Notes: generated by a model not told the origin, from the sequence alone. Positions 37,004-46,269 are shown, numbered from the stretch's first letter. The stretch: 64,000 nt of DNA from Cognatishimia sp. WU-CL00825 (GCF_040364665.1 NZ_BAABWX010000005.1:150186-214185); one strand, 5' to 3'. A program made the numbers and translations.

Positions 37004-38200
37004 ATGAAACAGACCTGGCGCTGGTTCGGCCCATCCGACGCGATAACGATCGCCGAGATCATGCAGACTGGCGCTTCGGGCATCGTATCCGCGTTGCATC
37101 AAGTTCCAACCGGGCATGCTTGGCCTGTGACCGATATAAAGACCCGTCAGAAGCAGATTGAACAACCTAACGGCAGGCCATCAGGTCTGACTTGGGATGT
37201 CGTTGAAAGCGTCCCAGTATCGGAGGTGATAAAATCGCAAACCGGCCCGGTGAAACAGCATCTGCGAGCCTATAAACAAAGTCTGCGCAATCTGGCTGAA
37301 TGCGGCATTCACACCGTCTGCTACAACTTTATGCCGGTATTAGACTGGACGCGCACCGATCTCTGTTCGGCATTGCCAAATGGCGGGCATTCGATGCGGT
37401 TTGACCTTGTAGATTTCGTTGCGTTTGATTGCTTTATTCTCTGCAGGCAAGGCGCGCGACACGACTATTTGGCAGAGACGGTCGAGGCTGCTTGGGCTCG
37501 GTTCGAAGACCTTGCCGATGCAGGACGACAAGCGTTGTCAAACAACATTGTCGCCGGCTTACCAGGAGCAAACGACAAGTGGTCGCTTGAGGATGTTCAG
37601 CGATGCCTTGATGCCTATGCGCATATGACACCTGAAACGCTCCGCTCTCACCTGATTGATTTCCTGTCCGAAGTTGTGCCAACCGCTGAAGCTCTTGGTA
37701 TCAGGCTGTGTTGTCATCCTGATGATCCCCCCTTTCCGCTGCTGGGCTTGCCACGCGTGATGTCGACACAAGACGACTATGCCAAGGTTTTGGACGCAGT
37801 GAAAAGCTCTGCGAACGGCGCGACGCTTTGCACGGGGTCATTGGGGGTGGTCGCCGATTTTGACCCAATATCGTTCATCACGCAGTTTGGCGACCGTATC
37901 CACTTTGCCCATCTTCGCAACACTGTCCGCCACGGCCCAAGCGACGGCCAGCGCCACAGCTTTTCAGAATCCGAACATTTGACCGGAGACACCGATATGG
38001 TCGCGACCATCCGTGCATTGTTGGCCGAAGAACAACGGCGCCGGGGTCAAGGACGCGCTGATCATGAAATTCCGATGCGCCCAGATCACGGCCATGCCCT
38101 ATTGGCGGACCACAATCGGCCGGTTCAACCGGGTTACCCTCTGATCGGACGTATGCGCGGTTTGGCTGAGCTTCGTGGCGTGATGCATGCCTGTCGTTAA
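37004..38200 (+). CDS. uxuA: Mannonate dehydratase
   Basis: 398 residues, like E. coli UxuA (394). It dehydrates D-mannonate to 2-keto-3-deoxygluconate using a divalent metal. Family features are WRWFGPSD at the N-terminus, LCCHPDDPPFPLLGLPR near 234-250, LCTGSLG near 273, HFAHLRNT near 301, and the terminal RPDHG and GRMRGLAELRGV segments. The frame is intact. A 222-base gap separates it from the SDR, so it may have its own promoter or be transcribed by read-through. Confidence 0.94.
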   Translation: MKQTWRWFGPSDAITIAEIMQTGASGIVSALHQVPTGHAWPVTDIKTRQKQIEQPNGRPSGLTWDVVESVPVSEVIKSQTGPVKQHLRAYKQSLRNLAECGIHTVCYNFMPVLDWTRTDLCSALPNGGHSMRFDLVDFVAFDCFILCRQGARHDYLAETVEAAWARFEDLADAGRQALSNNIVAGLPGANDKWSLEDVQRCLDAYAHMTPETLRSHLIDFLSEVVPTAEALGIRLCCHPDDPPFPLLGLPRVMSTQDDYAKVLDAVKSSANGATLCTGSLGVVADFDPISFITQFGDRIHFAHLRNTVRHGPSDGQRHSFSESEHLTGDTDMVATIRALLAEEQRRRGQGRADHEIPMRPDHGHALLADHNRPVQPGYPLIGRMRGLAELRGVMHACR

Positions 38201-38509
38201 CTGCTAGCTGGCGCATTTTTTTGTGGGAGGCGTAACGCTACGACCCAAGCGCTGGACCAAGCTTAGCCCAACCGCTTGCCTTAGTCAGGCAGTTTGAGGT
38301 CACTCTGTTACGAACAGTCAAATTGTTGGTGCCTAAGGTCAATCTCGGATGCGGTGCAAAACCAAGTCCAGGACGTACTCGAAGCCATCGCTGATATCGC
38401 GGAAGAAGCAGAAGACGAGATCCTCGATGGCTTCGTAGATACGTAAGAACATTGGCGAAGACTTCGCCCTCGTAGGTTTGCCTGTTGTGGTGACTGTTGT
38501 GTGCCATTG
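38201..38509. other. Intergenic, no recognisable gene
   Basis: About 310 bases after uxuA. A T run (38218-38223) follows the uxuA stop but I see only a weak stem before it. A short acidic reading frame ending near 38446 resembles nothing I recognise. This marks the beginning of the degenerate stretch. Confidence 0.4.
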
Positions 38510-38700
38510 CGGTCCTCTATGTCCAAAGGGAAATTCGTATTATCTCTGCCAGACAAAGGGCTGCGAAAGCTATGGTCAGTCGATCCCTCGTGATCGCCTA
38601 GAAACTGCCTTTGCCGGCTTCATCAAAACGCTTGAGCCAAGTCCATCCTTGTTTTTGTTGGCCAAGTCCATGTTCAAGCAAGCTTGGGATATTCGACGAC
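38510..38700 (+). pseudogene. Fragment of a large serine recombinase (zinc-ribbon region)
   Basis: About 60 residues resemble the C-terminal part of large serine recombinases: a Cys-containing ribbon (YYLCQTKGCESYG), then SIPRDRLETAFAGFIKTL and LAKSMFKQAWD. The catalytic N-terminal domain and the DNA-binding Recombinase domain before it are missing. The fragment runs straight into a tyrosine-integrase fragment in another frame near 38692. It is a dead remnant of a mobile element. Confidence 0.6.
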
Positions 38701-39110
38701 AAAAGGGATGGCGTTTGGATCATTCCCGGAAACCGAACCAAAACGGGAAATGAACATAGAAAACCGCTTGTGGACGAGGCGCGAAAGATTGTTTTAAATC
38801 AAGAAGCAAGTACAAGTAGCGGATATATTCCCATCTCCAACTGGTAAATTGATGTCGGATGCTGCGATGAGTAGGTTCATGGAGAGAGAGGGCTACAGCG
38901 AACGCCCGCATGGGTTTCGCGCCAGTTTTCGAACATGTGTTGAAGAAAAACAGATACGCCATTTGAAGTTAAAGAGGCCGCCCTTGGCCATATTGTGGAC
39001 GGTGGGGTCGTACGTGCATATCAAAGGTCTGACCGCTTCGAAAAAAGGCGGGAGCTGCGTAATCTATGTGCTAGCTTTCTGTCTACGAAGCAAAGAAAAG
39101 AAACCGATTT
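38690..39110 (+). pseudogene. Degenerate tyrosine integrase, C-terminal part
   Basis: Several frames together recover the catalytic half of a phage or island integrase: DGVWIIPGNRTKTGNEHRKPL near 38705-38770, then LMSDAAMSRFMEREGYSERPHGFRASFRT (38843-38935; HxxR box), then the GHIVDGGVVRAYQRSDRFEKRREL stretch near 38990-39060 with the expected catalytic Tyr. At least two frameshifts and a stop separate these parts, and the N-terminal half is absent. Such integrases commonly mark genomic-island ends. Confidence 0.65.
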
Positions 39111-39242
39111 CTCACTGTTCCTGACGAACGGCATGTTTCTCGATCTTTTTTCTGATCAATTCAAAATTAGCCTTTGTTTCGACAACATCGGTGTGACTTT
39201 CGTCATCAAACAGAAAAGCCAAGTTTCGATAATCGTGCCCTG

Positions 39243-39370
39243 CTAGAGTTCTACCAGCTCTTCAGTTGCAAAGTCGATCTCGAAGCCAAACTCGACGAAT
39301 GGGAGTGGTTCTACAACTTCGCTAGACCGCACGGCGCACGCAACGGCCAGACCCCTTGTTACAACAAGGG
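39243..39370 (+). pseudogene. Transposase fragment (IS3/IS481 integrase-core C-terminus)
   Basis: About 40 residues match the end of DDE integrase-core transposases: DLEAKLDEWEWFYNFARPHG followed by NGQTPCY. The catalytic triad region is not present and no inverted repeats were seen. It is a remnant inside the graveyard downstream of uxuA. Confidence 0.6.
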
Positions 39371-39579
39371 TGTGCTGGTTCTACAGACGCTGGGCAACCA
39401 TGAAATCCGCTATGATTATCACATCACCGGCGGCGTTCAGCGTGAGCGTCACAAGGTCGATAGTCGCGAGCTTGCGCTGGAAAATCAGTTCAACGCAGCC
39501 GGTGGCATAAGCAATCAAAAACTGCCCTATCAGCCCGGGACGCAAAACACCCAATGGGAGGCTTCTAGGAATATGATAC

Positions 39580-40176
39580 ATCGGGGCGGCTTTGGTATGC
39601 CAACCGCACGGGCGAGAGCAAGCTGATCAATGCGATCACTTGTGACCTGCGCGGTCAGCCGACGGAAATCCAATACGGGTCTGGGGCGAAGGACACCTTT
39701 GAATACGATACCCATCGCGGCTGGGTGGATCGCATCCGGTCTTATGTATCCGGGGCCTCCAGCCATTGCAGGATACGATCTACACAAGGTTCAATTCCGG
39801 GCGCGTTAAGCGTCAGAACACCACGGAAACGGCGAGTGATTATGACTACATCTACGACTATGCAGGGCGTCTGCTGACAGCCGCGAACGTCTCTGGCCAG
39901 AACACTAGCCGGACCTTCACTTACCGTCGTGGTGGCAGCATTGCCTCCAAGAGCAATGTCGGGACTTATGACTACACCACTTCTCGCCCCCGCCAGGCAT
40001 CGAAGTCGATCAGCCTAAGCGGTGGTTGCACGGCCAGGCTGACCTATCCGCACGGCAACATCCGACTGGAAACCGGTGCGCTTAGCCAGATGCACAAGGA
40101 TCAGCTTGGATCAATCCGAGCGGAAACTGGTGCCAACGGCAAGAAGGACGAGACCATTGCCTACCAGCCAATTTAG
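39580..40176 (+). pseudogene. RHS/YD-repeat protein remnant
   Basis: Two frames carry YD-repeat sequence: WYANRTGESKLINAITCDLRGQ...FEYDTHRGWVDRIRSY (39590-39745), then DYDYIYDYAGRLLTAANVSGQ...FTYRRGGSIASKSNVGTYDY (39838-39975). The end, HKDQLGSIRAETGANG, is the conserved pre-toxin motif of RHS proteins. A frameshift near 39755 and a deletion near 40020 break the frame. The N-terminus and the variable toxin tip are missing, so it is a decayed RHS toxin or surface-protein gene. Confidence 0.65.
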
Positions 40177-40468
40177 GTCTCGCGACTACGCCGAACGCTG
40201 GCGTTCATTGGCCGCCGTTTCTTAAAGGTAGAGTGCTTAGACGCATAAACGGTTTTACACTCACAGCGAATGTCTGCATCCTACTCGTCGCTGCCTATTG
40301 ATGGACGTACTCGTGTTCATGTTCAAAAATCATCCAAACCGCGCGTGCGCGTAGCTCAGTTGAAAATCTGTTTGCTCTGTTACTTTTTTCATAGGCTCCA
40401 TTGATACTTACTTTGGAGCCTCCGGCAAATTGGGAGCGGTTCAATCTTTAGGTTTCCCGGCTTTGCAG
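40177..40468. other. Intergenic, no recognisable gene
   Basis: About 290 bases between the RHS remnant and kduI. It contains an inverted repeat AGGCTCCA/TGGAGCCT at about 40393-40421 that could be a hairpin at the kduI 3' end, but no T run follows on the minus strand. Confidence 0.35.
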
Positions 40469-41305
40469 TCAGCGCAAATTGGCCATTGGCACGAAATCCA
40501 TATCTGTGAAGTCCTGATTGTCTCCGGCCATTGACCAAATAAAGCTATACCGCCCCGTGCCCGCGCCACTGTGAATGGACCACCCGGGAGACAGCACCGC
40601 CTGTTCATTTGTAACCAGCAAGTGGCGTGTTTCGGTTGGCTCGCCCATGAAATGGAACATAGGTGTTTCTTCTGCCATATCGAAATAGAGGTAGACTTCT
40701 GAGCGGCGGTCGTGCGTGTGGCAGGGCATTGTGTTCCAGACGCTACCATCCACAATCGACGTGATTCCCATCACGAGTTGGCAACTATCGCAGACATCGG
40801 GATGAATATACTGACGCAAGGCGCGAACATTGGCATCCGACTGCGTGCCCAGTTCGAGCAAGTTGGCATCTCTTGGCGTAATCTTCTGCGCTTTGTAAGT
40901 ATGATGTGCAGGCGTGCTTATGAAGTAATAGCGGGCCGGATTCGCCGCGTTGTCGCTTTCAAACGTCACATCTTTGATGCCCATTGGCAGGTATAGACAA
41001 TCGAGCCCATTCAAGGCGAAGCTATCGCCGTCTGCCGTGATCGTCCCCGGCGCGCCGATATTGATAATGCCCATCTCGCGGCGATCCAGAAAATTTGGCG
41101 ATCCGATTTGCTTATTCGATTTCAGCGGCAGCTCTGTCCCAACCGGGACAACACCGCCCACAACGGTACGGTCGAGGTGGCTATACGTCATCGTTACTTC
41201 GCCATCGCGGAAAACAGCCTCAATCAGATAGTTTTCACGCAATTTCTGGGTGTCGAACGTTTTGGTTTCTGCAGGGCTGCAGACTTGGCGAATATCAATG
41301 GTCAT
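40469..41305 (-). CDS. kduI: 5-dehydro-4-deoxy-D-glucuronate isomerase
   Basis: 278 residues, the same length as E. coli KduI. All four zinc ligands fall at the same numbers as in that enzyme: H196 and H198 (PCHTHD), E203 (SEVYLYF) and H245 (GWSIHSG). It isomerises the 4-deoxy-5-keto-uronate formed from unsaturated uronates to 2,5-diketo-3-deoxygluconate, the substrate of KduD encoded at 45216. It lies downstream of the GntR gene on the same strand (48-base gap), likely one transcript. Confidence 0.95.
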   Translation of the reverse strand: MTIDIRQVCSPAETKTFDTQKLRENYLIEAVFRDGEVTMTYSHLDRTVVGGVVPVGTELPLKSNKQIGSPNFLDRREMGIINIGAPGTITADGDSFALNGLDCLYLPMGIKDVTFESDNAANPARYYFISTPAHHTYKAQKITPRDANLLELGTQSDANVRALRQYIHPDVCDSCQLVMGITSIVDGSVWNTMPCHTHDRRSEVYLYFDMAEETPMFHFMGEPTETRHLLVTNEQAVLSPGWSIHSGAGTGRYSFIWSMAGDNQDFTDMDFVPMANLR

Positions 41306-41353
41306 TGTAACTCCGAATTCTTGGTTTGGCGTGCTCGTTAGGGTTTTGCTGGA

Positions 41354-42136
41354 CTAGAGGTTGACCAGATCGTTAAGGTCCGCGTCGTGGATGAAGAAGT
41401 CAGGATGCGCCTCGACGACATTCTTGATGTGGTGTTGCAGGCCATTGAGGTGGTCGTCCATTTTCTGACGCGCGACCTTGGGGGCGTTGTTTTCGATGGC
41501 AGTGACCACCTCTGTGTGCTCCCCCAGCGCCATATGCATGCGGCCGGGTTCTGGCAGTGTTAGGCGACGGAAACGATCAATCTGGAGCTTGACCTGTTGA
41601 ACCATGGTCCACAGGCTTGGCAAGCGGCCAATCTCAGCTATCTTCTGGTGAAGGGCCTCATCAGATGCGTGGAAGCGTTCAAAATCGCCTAGATCAGCAA
41701 ACTCGCGTTGCTGCTCCAATAGCACTTGCAGTTCAAGTTTCTGGCTGCGGGACGCGTTTTTTGCGGCCGCAGCGGTAGTCACACTCTCTAGCGCACGACG
41801 CGCGATAAGCGCTTCGGGCAAAACGGAAACCGGAATGCGCGCTACAAAAGTCCCGGATTTTGGCGCTACCTCGACCAGTTCGTCTCGAGCCAACCTCAAG
41901 ATGGCCTCGCGGACAGGCGTGCGACTGACGCCGGATTGAGCTGCCAATTCGGTCTCCGAGATGGCGGTACCGGGAAGAAGCTCCATCGAGATGATGCTAT
42001 CGCGCAGCTTTTGATACTCATCCTCTGCCAGCGTAGGCGCGGCTCTGGGGCGGAAGCGCGCCTGGCCGGTCGGAGCGGTGTTTTGCGCGCGTTTTCTTGA
42101 GTTCGGCAACTGATGTCTATCCATTTCTTTGGTCAT
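41354..42136 (-). CDS. GntR-family (FCD-domain) regulator of uronate genes
   Basis: About 260 residues. The winged helix includes AISETELAAQSGVSRTPVREAI and the C-terminal FCD domain carries the His-containing metal site (HASDEALHQKIAEI and LGEHTEVVTAIE). The preferred start is the ATG at 42136 or 42124; the frame is open to 42232 but that would run into the palindrome at 42202-42222. It is divergent from a TRAP-KduD operon and precedes kduI, so it probably represses both until a uronate intermediate binds. Confidence 0.85.
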   Translation of the reverse strand: MTKEMDRHQLPNSRKRAQNTAPTGQARFRPRAAPTLAEDEYQKLRDSIISMELLPGTAISETELAAQSGVSRTPVREAILRLARDELVEVAPKSGTFVARIPVSVLPEALIARRALESVTTAAAAKNASRSQKLELQVLLEQQREFADLGDFERFHASDEALHQKIAEIGRLPSLWTMVQQVKLQIDRFRRLTLPEPGRMHMALGEHTEVVTAIENNAPKVARQKMDDHLNGLQHHIKNVVEAHPDFFIHDADLNDLVNL

Positions 42137-42201
42137 TCGTTTCAGTTGCCCTGTGTAGGTTAGCCACAGCAGTTCGGCAAATGGCTTGCGTTTCTCTGTA
42201 A

Positions 42202-42222
42202 CTTGTATATTAGATATACTAG
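42202..42222. promoter_or_regulatory. Candidate GntR operator between divergent uronate operons
   Basis: An inverted repeat CTTGTATAT-TAG-ATATACTAG with one arm mismatch lies about 65 bases upstream of the GntR start and 80 bases upstream of the TRAP receptor start. Its placement suits control of both directions. It shares the CTAGTATA core with the site at 32872. Confidence 0.6.
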
Positions 42223-42301
42223 ATGCCGTCAACTCTCTTGGAGGAGACAGACAAAGGGTTGCGGCGGAACAGCCTATTTTTGGGCACTAAGGGAGAGAAA
42301 T

Positions 42302-43273
42302 ATGACGATTCGGAATTTTGCATCAATTGTAGCCGCTGGCTGCTTTGCACTGGCTGGCTCAACGGCCGCATTTGCACAAGAAACACTGAAATGGGCTCAT
42401 GTTTATGAGACCGGTTCTGCATACCATCAGGTCGCTGAATGGGCTGCTGACGAAATTAAGGAACGCACCGAAGGGCGCGTGGAAATCAACGTTTTCCCGG
42501 CATCAACTTTGGGAAAAGAAGTTGAGATCAACGAAGGCCTTGGCCTTGGTGCAGTTGACATCATCTACACCGGACCAAGCTTTGTTGAGCGCTATTACGG
42601 TCCGATTGCGATTTCCGATTACCCGTTCATCATGCGCGGTTGGGATCACTGGCTGTCCTATCGTGGCAGCGACCTGTTTTCCGAACTGTCAGATGGGTAT
42701 CACGACGCCACCGGCAACCAGGTAATGGGCCTCGTTTACTACGGTCAGCGTCACGTAACCTCAAACAAGCCGATCCTGAGCCCCGCTGATATGGAAGGCC
42801 TGAAAATTCGCGTTCCTAACTCACCTGTTATGTTGATGTTCCCGAACGCAGTTGGCGCAAACCCAACGCCGATGGCGTTTTCCGAAGTGTACCTTGCGCT
42901 TCAGCAAGGTGTTGTAGACGCGCAAGAGAACCCACTGCCAACAATCCAATTCAAGAAGTTCTACGAAGTGCAAACCAACATCAACTTGACGGGCCACATC
43001 CTGAACTCGTTGCTGGTGATTGCTTCTGACAGCGCTCTAGATCGTGTTGGCGATGATGCAGCCGTTGTGCGCGAAGTGCTTGATGCAGCCGCATTGAAAG
43101 CATCCGAAGAAATCAATCAGGCCGAACTTGATCTGGTCGCATGGTTCCGCGAACAGGGTATCACCGTGAACGAAGTCGACAAAGCGCCGTTCCAGGATGC
43201 GGTTAAGCCGATGCTTACAGGTGAGGATGTTCCCTACACCATGGAACACTTCCGCCGCTTGGGTGAACTCTAA
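42302..43273 (+). CDS. TRAP transporter substrate-binding protein, probable unsaturated-uronate or oligouronate receptor
   Basis: A 323-residue DctP-family receptor with a Sec signal (cleavage after AAFA, about residue 23). The ligand Arg region is GLKIRVPNSPVMLMFPNAVG (about 167-186), followed by MAFSEVYLALQQGVVDAQENP. The start at 42302 is preceded by GGGAGAG; the longer frame upstream crosses the operator. Linked KduI, KduD and GntR point to a pectin- or alginate-derived uronate. Confidence 0.9.
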   Translation: MTIRNFASIVAAGCFALAGSTAAFAQETLKWAHVYETGSAYHQVAEWAADEIKERTEGRVEINVFPASTLGKEVEINEGLGLGAVDIIYTGPSFVERYYGPIAISDYPFIMRGWDHWLSYRGSDLFSELSDGYHDATGNQVMGLVYYGQRHVTSNKPILSPADMEGLKIRVPNSPVMLMFPNAVGANPTPMAFSEVYLALQQGVVDAQENPLPTIQFKKFYEVQTNINLTGHILNSLLVIASDSALDRVGDDAAVVREVLDAAALKASEEINQAELDLVAWFREQGITVNEVDKAPFQDAVKPMLTGEDVPYTMEHFRRLGEL

Positions 43274-43294
43274 AGCCACGTAGGGAGTTCGGTT

Positions 43295-43876
43295 ATGCAG
43301 AAAAACCCAAAACCAATGGAAGGGCGCGCCGACAGTGCGCGCCCGGACATTATATTTAAAGATGAAGAAGTTGATGTTTCCGATTTTGGAGTGGCCGACC
43401 TTCCAGGGTTGATCGCGCTCTGGGTGCTGGCATTCATTGTCTTTCTTCAGTTCTTCACGCGGTATGTCCTGAACGACAGTCTGGCATGGACAGAGGAAAT
43501 CGCGCGATACCTCTTGATCGTCGTCGCTTTCTTTGGCGCTGTTTCAGTCACTCGGAAAGGTACGCATATCTTCCTTGAGTTCTTCTATCGCTACCTCTCG
43601 GCGCGAGTAGGCAAATGGCTGGCTGTTACAATGGAAGCTCTTTCGCTGGCCTTTTACGGCTATCTTGCGTGGTTGGCGGTAGAGCTGGCGCAAAAGACTA
43701 GGACTAAAATGGCGTCGGTCGAAATACCGAAAAGCCTTCTTTACTGGTGCGTTGCGGCCGCTCTGATGGCGATGACCGCTTTCTCAATCTACTGGCTCTT
43801 GCGCAAAATCCGCCAGTCACCTGAAGCTGTTCTGCGTGAGCTAGAAGAGCGTTCACTTCACGACATATCAAACTGA
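43295..43876 (+). CDS. TRAP transporter small permease, DctQ type
   Basis: 193 residues with four membrane helices after a hydrophilic N-terminal extension of about 40 residues. The LAWTEEIARYLLIVVAFFGA motif near 63-82 identifies the family. It follows the receptor gene by 21 bases and precedes the large permease by 16. Confidence 0.88.
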   Translation: MQKNPKPMEGRADSARPDIIFKDEEVDVSDFGVADLPGLIALWVLAFIVFLQFFTRYVLNDSLAWTEEIARYLLIVVAFFGAVSVTRKGTHIFLEFFYRYLSARVGKWLAVTMEALSLAFYGYLAWLAVELAQKTRTKMASVEIPKSLLYWCVAAALMAMTAFSIYWLLRKIRQSPEAVLRELEERSLHDISN

Positions 43877-43892
43877 CAGGCGAGACATCAAA

Positions 43893-45170
43893 ATGGCACT
43901 AATACTTTTATTCGCACTGTTATTTCTTTTGCTGATCGCCGGTGCGCCGGTGGCCGTGGCATTGGGCGTTGCGTCGCTGGTTTTCGTAATGTTGGACGGG
44001 TTGCCCAATGTTGTCGTGCTTCACAATATGGTCAATGGTATCAACTCTTTCCCGCTGATTGCTGTACCTTTCTTCATCATGGCTGGCCATTTGATGAATT
44101 CGGCCGGGATCACGACAAAAATATTTGCATTTGCGCGGGCGACAGTCGGCTGGATGTATGGTGGCTTGGGGCACGTTAATGTCGGTGCCAGCGTGATTTT
44201 TGCTGGAATGTCGGGCGCGGCTGTCGCCGATGCCGGAGGGCTTGGCAATATCGAAATCAAGGCGATGCGCGAAGCCGGTTACGACACTGACTTTTCGGTG
44301 GGTATCACTGCTGCATCGTCGACAATCGGCCCCATTATTCCACCTTCGTTGCCTTTGGTGGTTTATGGTGTGATCGCAGATACTTCCATCGGTCAGTTAT
44401 TTGCAGCGGGTTTGATCCCGGGACTGCTCATGGCATTCGCGCTGATGATTATGGTCGCGATTTTTTCCAAAATCAGGAACTATCCCCGTGATGAACGTTT
44501 CTCACCGCGCCTGTTTTTATCAACATTCTGGCATGCCATCCTGCCACTTTTTACGCCACTGATTATCGTAGGCGGCATTCTGACAGGTATCTTCACACCG
44601 ACCGAAGCTGCAATTGCTGCCGTGGCCTATTCAATGTTTCTGGGCGTGTTTGTCTACCGCACGCTGGACGCCAAACGCCTATTGCGCGTGTCGATGGATA
44701 CAGTTGAAACGACAGCCTCGATCATGATGATCGTGGCGGCTTCGTCGATCTTTGCTTGGATCTTGACCGCAAATCAAGTCGCCCCGATGTTCGCAGAGTC
44801 GATGCTTGGGTTTACCGACAACCGGGTTGCGATTTTGTTGATCATAATGCTGATTGTTCTCGTAGTTGGCTGTTTCATGGAAACACTGGCAGCGATTACG
44901 ATTTTGACGCCGGTTTTGTTGCCAGTGGCGATACAAATCGGTGTGGATCCTGTTCACTTCGGTATCATACTTATCCTGAACTTAATGATCGGGCTTCTGA
45001 CACCACCTGTGGGCTTGGTATTGTATGTTTTGGCTAAAGTATCGGATGTGCCATTTGAACGCTGTGTCGTCGCAACGGCACCGTTCCTTGTGCCATTGGT
45101 GCTTGTCTTGTTGATGCTGACCTTTATCCCAGCGTTGTCGATGTGGCTGCCAGAGATGATCTACAAGTAG
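43893..45170 (+). CDS. TRAP transporter large permease, DctM type
   Basis: 425 residues, about 12 membrane helices. Typical stretches are NVGASVIFAGMSGAAVADAG near 95-114 and IGPIIPPSLPLVVYG near 144. It is the channel subunit of the second uronate transporter, and kduD follows 45 bases later. Confidence 0.92.
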   Translation: MALILLFALLFLLLIAGAPVAVALGVASLVFVMLDGLPNVVVLHNMVNGINSFPLIAVPFFIMAGHLMNSAGITTKIFAFARATVGWMYGGLGHVNVGASVIFAGMSGAAVADAGGLGNIEIKAMREAGYDTDFSVGITAASSTIGPIIPPSLPLVVYGVIADTSIGQLFAAGLIPGLLMAFALMIMVAIFSKIRNYPRDERFSPRLFLSTFWHAILPLFTPLIIVGGILTGIFTPTEAAIAAVAYSMFLGVFVYRTLDAKRLLRVSMDTVETTASIMMIVAASSIFAWILTANQVAPMFAESMLGFTDNRVAILLIIMLIVLVVGCFMETLAAITILTPVLLPVAIQIGVDPVHFGIILILNLMIGLLTPPVGLVLYVLAKVSDVPFERCVVATAPFLVPLVLVLLMLTFIPALSMWLPEMIYK

Positions 45171-45215
45171 AAAACCAAACCCGTCGGCCCCAGACACTCA
45201 ACAATTGGAAGACTC

Positions 45216-45986
45216 ATGACTGTAGCGAACCTCTTTGATTTAAGCGGTAAGACCGCACTTGTTACCGGCTGTAAACGCGGCATTGGGCGTGGCATGGCAA
45301 TAGCCTTGGCGCGGGCTGGCGCCGATGTCATTGGCGTTAGTGCGACGCTTGAAACAACTGGCAGCGCCGTTGAACAGGATGTTGCCGCACTTGGGCGTTC
45401 CTTTCGAGGATACGCCTGCGACTTTTCCAGTAAACAGGCCATTTTGGCGTTTGCTGAACAAGTCAAGCGGGATGTTGGACAGATTGATATCCTCGTCAAC
45501 AATGCCGGCACCATCAAACGCGCACCCGCGGCTGAGCATGCCGATGACCTGTGGGATGAGGTGATCGAGGTCAATCTATCCTCTCAATTCAGACTGACCC
45601 GTGAAATAGGCAAGACAATGGTCAAGCAAGGTTCAGGTAAGATCATCTTCACAGCGTCTCTTCTAACATTTCAAGGCGGCATCAATGTGCCTGGCTATGC
45701 TGCATCCAAAGGCGGTATTGGCCAGCTAACCAAGGCTTTTGCCAATGAGTGGGCTGGGTTTGGCGTCAACGTGAATGCCATTGCACCGGGTTATATTGCT
45801 ACGGATAACACCCAGGACTTGAGAAACGACCCCGATCGCAACGCAGCGATCCTCAGTCGTATACCAGCAGGCCGGTGGGGCAAGCCCGAGGACTTTGATG
45901 GGCCGGTGGTCTTTCTGGCATCTGATGCATCACAGTACGTCAATGGCACAGTTTTGACAGTGGACGGTGGTTGGATGGGGCGCTGA
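45216..45986 (+). CDS. kduD: 2-deoxy-D-gluconate 3-dehydrogenase type SDR
   Basis: 256 residues with SDR core TGCKRGIG at 17-24, NNAG at 95-98, Ser148, Tyr161 and Lys165. The N-terminal FDLSGKTALVTGCKRGIGRG and the YAASKGGIGQLTKAFANEWA helix are close to KduD. It reduces 2,5-diketo-3-deoxygluconate to 2-keto-3-deoxygluconate, the step after KduI. It is the last gene of its operon and a strong terminator lies 165 bases on. Confidence 0.9.
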   Translation: MTVANLFDLSGKTALVTGCKRGIGRGMAIALARAGADVIGVSATLETTGSAVEQDVAALGRSFRGYACDFSSKQAILAFAEQVKRDVGQIDILVNNAGTIKRAPAAEHADDLWDEVIEVNLSSQFRLTREIGKTMVKQGSGKIIFTASLLTFQGGINVPGYAASKGGIGQLTKAFANEWAGFGVNVNAIAPGYIATDNTQDLRNDPDRNAAILSRIPAGRWGKPEDFDGPVVFLASDASQYVNGTVLTVDGGWMGR

Positions 45987-46151
45987 GCACAATGAGGAAT
46001 TCATGTGTAGGCGAGGCGATGAGAGATCTGTCACCCGATAGTTCACCGGACACCGCCTTTCTTGGTGTCGCGGTGGACACGTTGAATTTTGCGATCTATC
46101 GGCAGCTTGACAGGTGCCGAATTTTTGATTTCTTCAATATTTCAATATAGC

Positions 46152-46180
46152 AGAAGGGTCGCAACGCGGCCCTTCTTTTT
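46152..46180 (+). terminator. Terminator downstream of kduD
   Basis: An 11-bp stem AGAAGGGTCGC/GCGGCCCTTCT with one T-G pair and an AAC loop is followed by TTTTT. It lies between kduD and the convergent BCCT gene and acts only in the + direction, as no T run is present on the other strand. Confidence 0.88.
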
Positions 46181-46269
46181 ATATGTGGGTGGTCATCGGC
46201 TAAGAATTATCGAGCGACCCGTGTTGTGTCACAAATTCCGGAATGCGCCAACGACCCCATTTCCAATTT

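Noticed and set aside
36260..37165. 301-codon minus-strand frame across the SDR and uxuA start
   Set aside because: Most of it mirrors the intact SDR and UxuA genes; only the short middle part is noted as a weak finding.
40348..40385. tRNA-like stretch GCGCGTAGCTCAGTTG
   Set aside because: It matches only a 5' acceptor/D-arm start; no anticodon or T arm can be drawn after it, and no CCA-type end is present.
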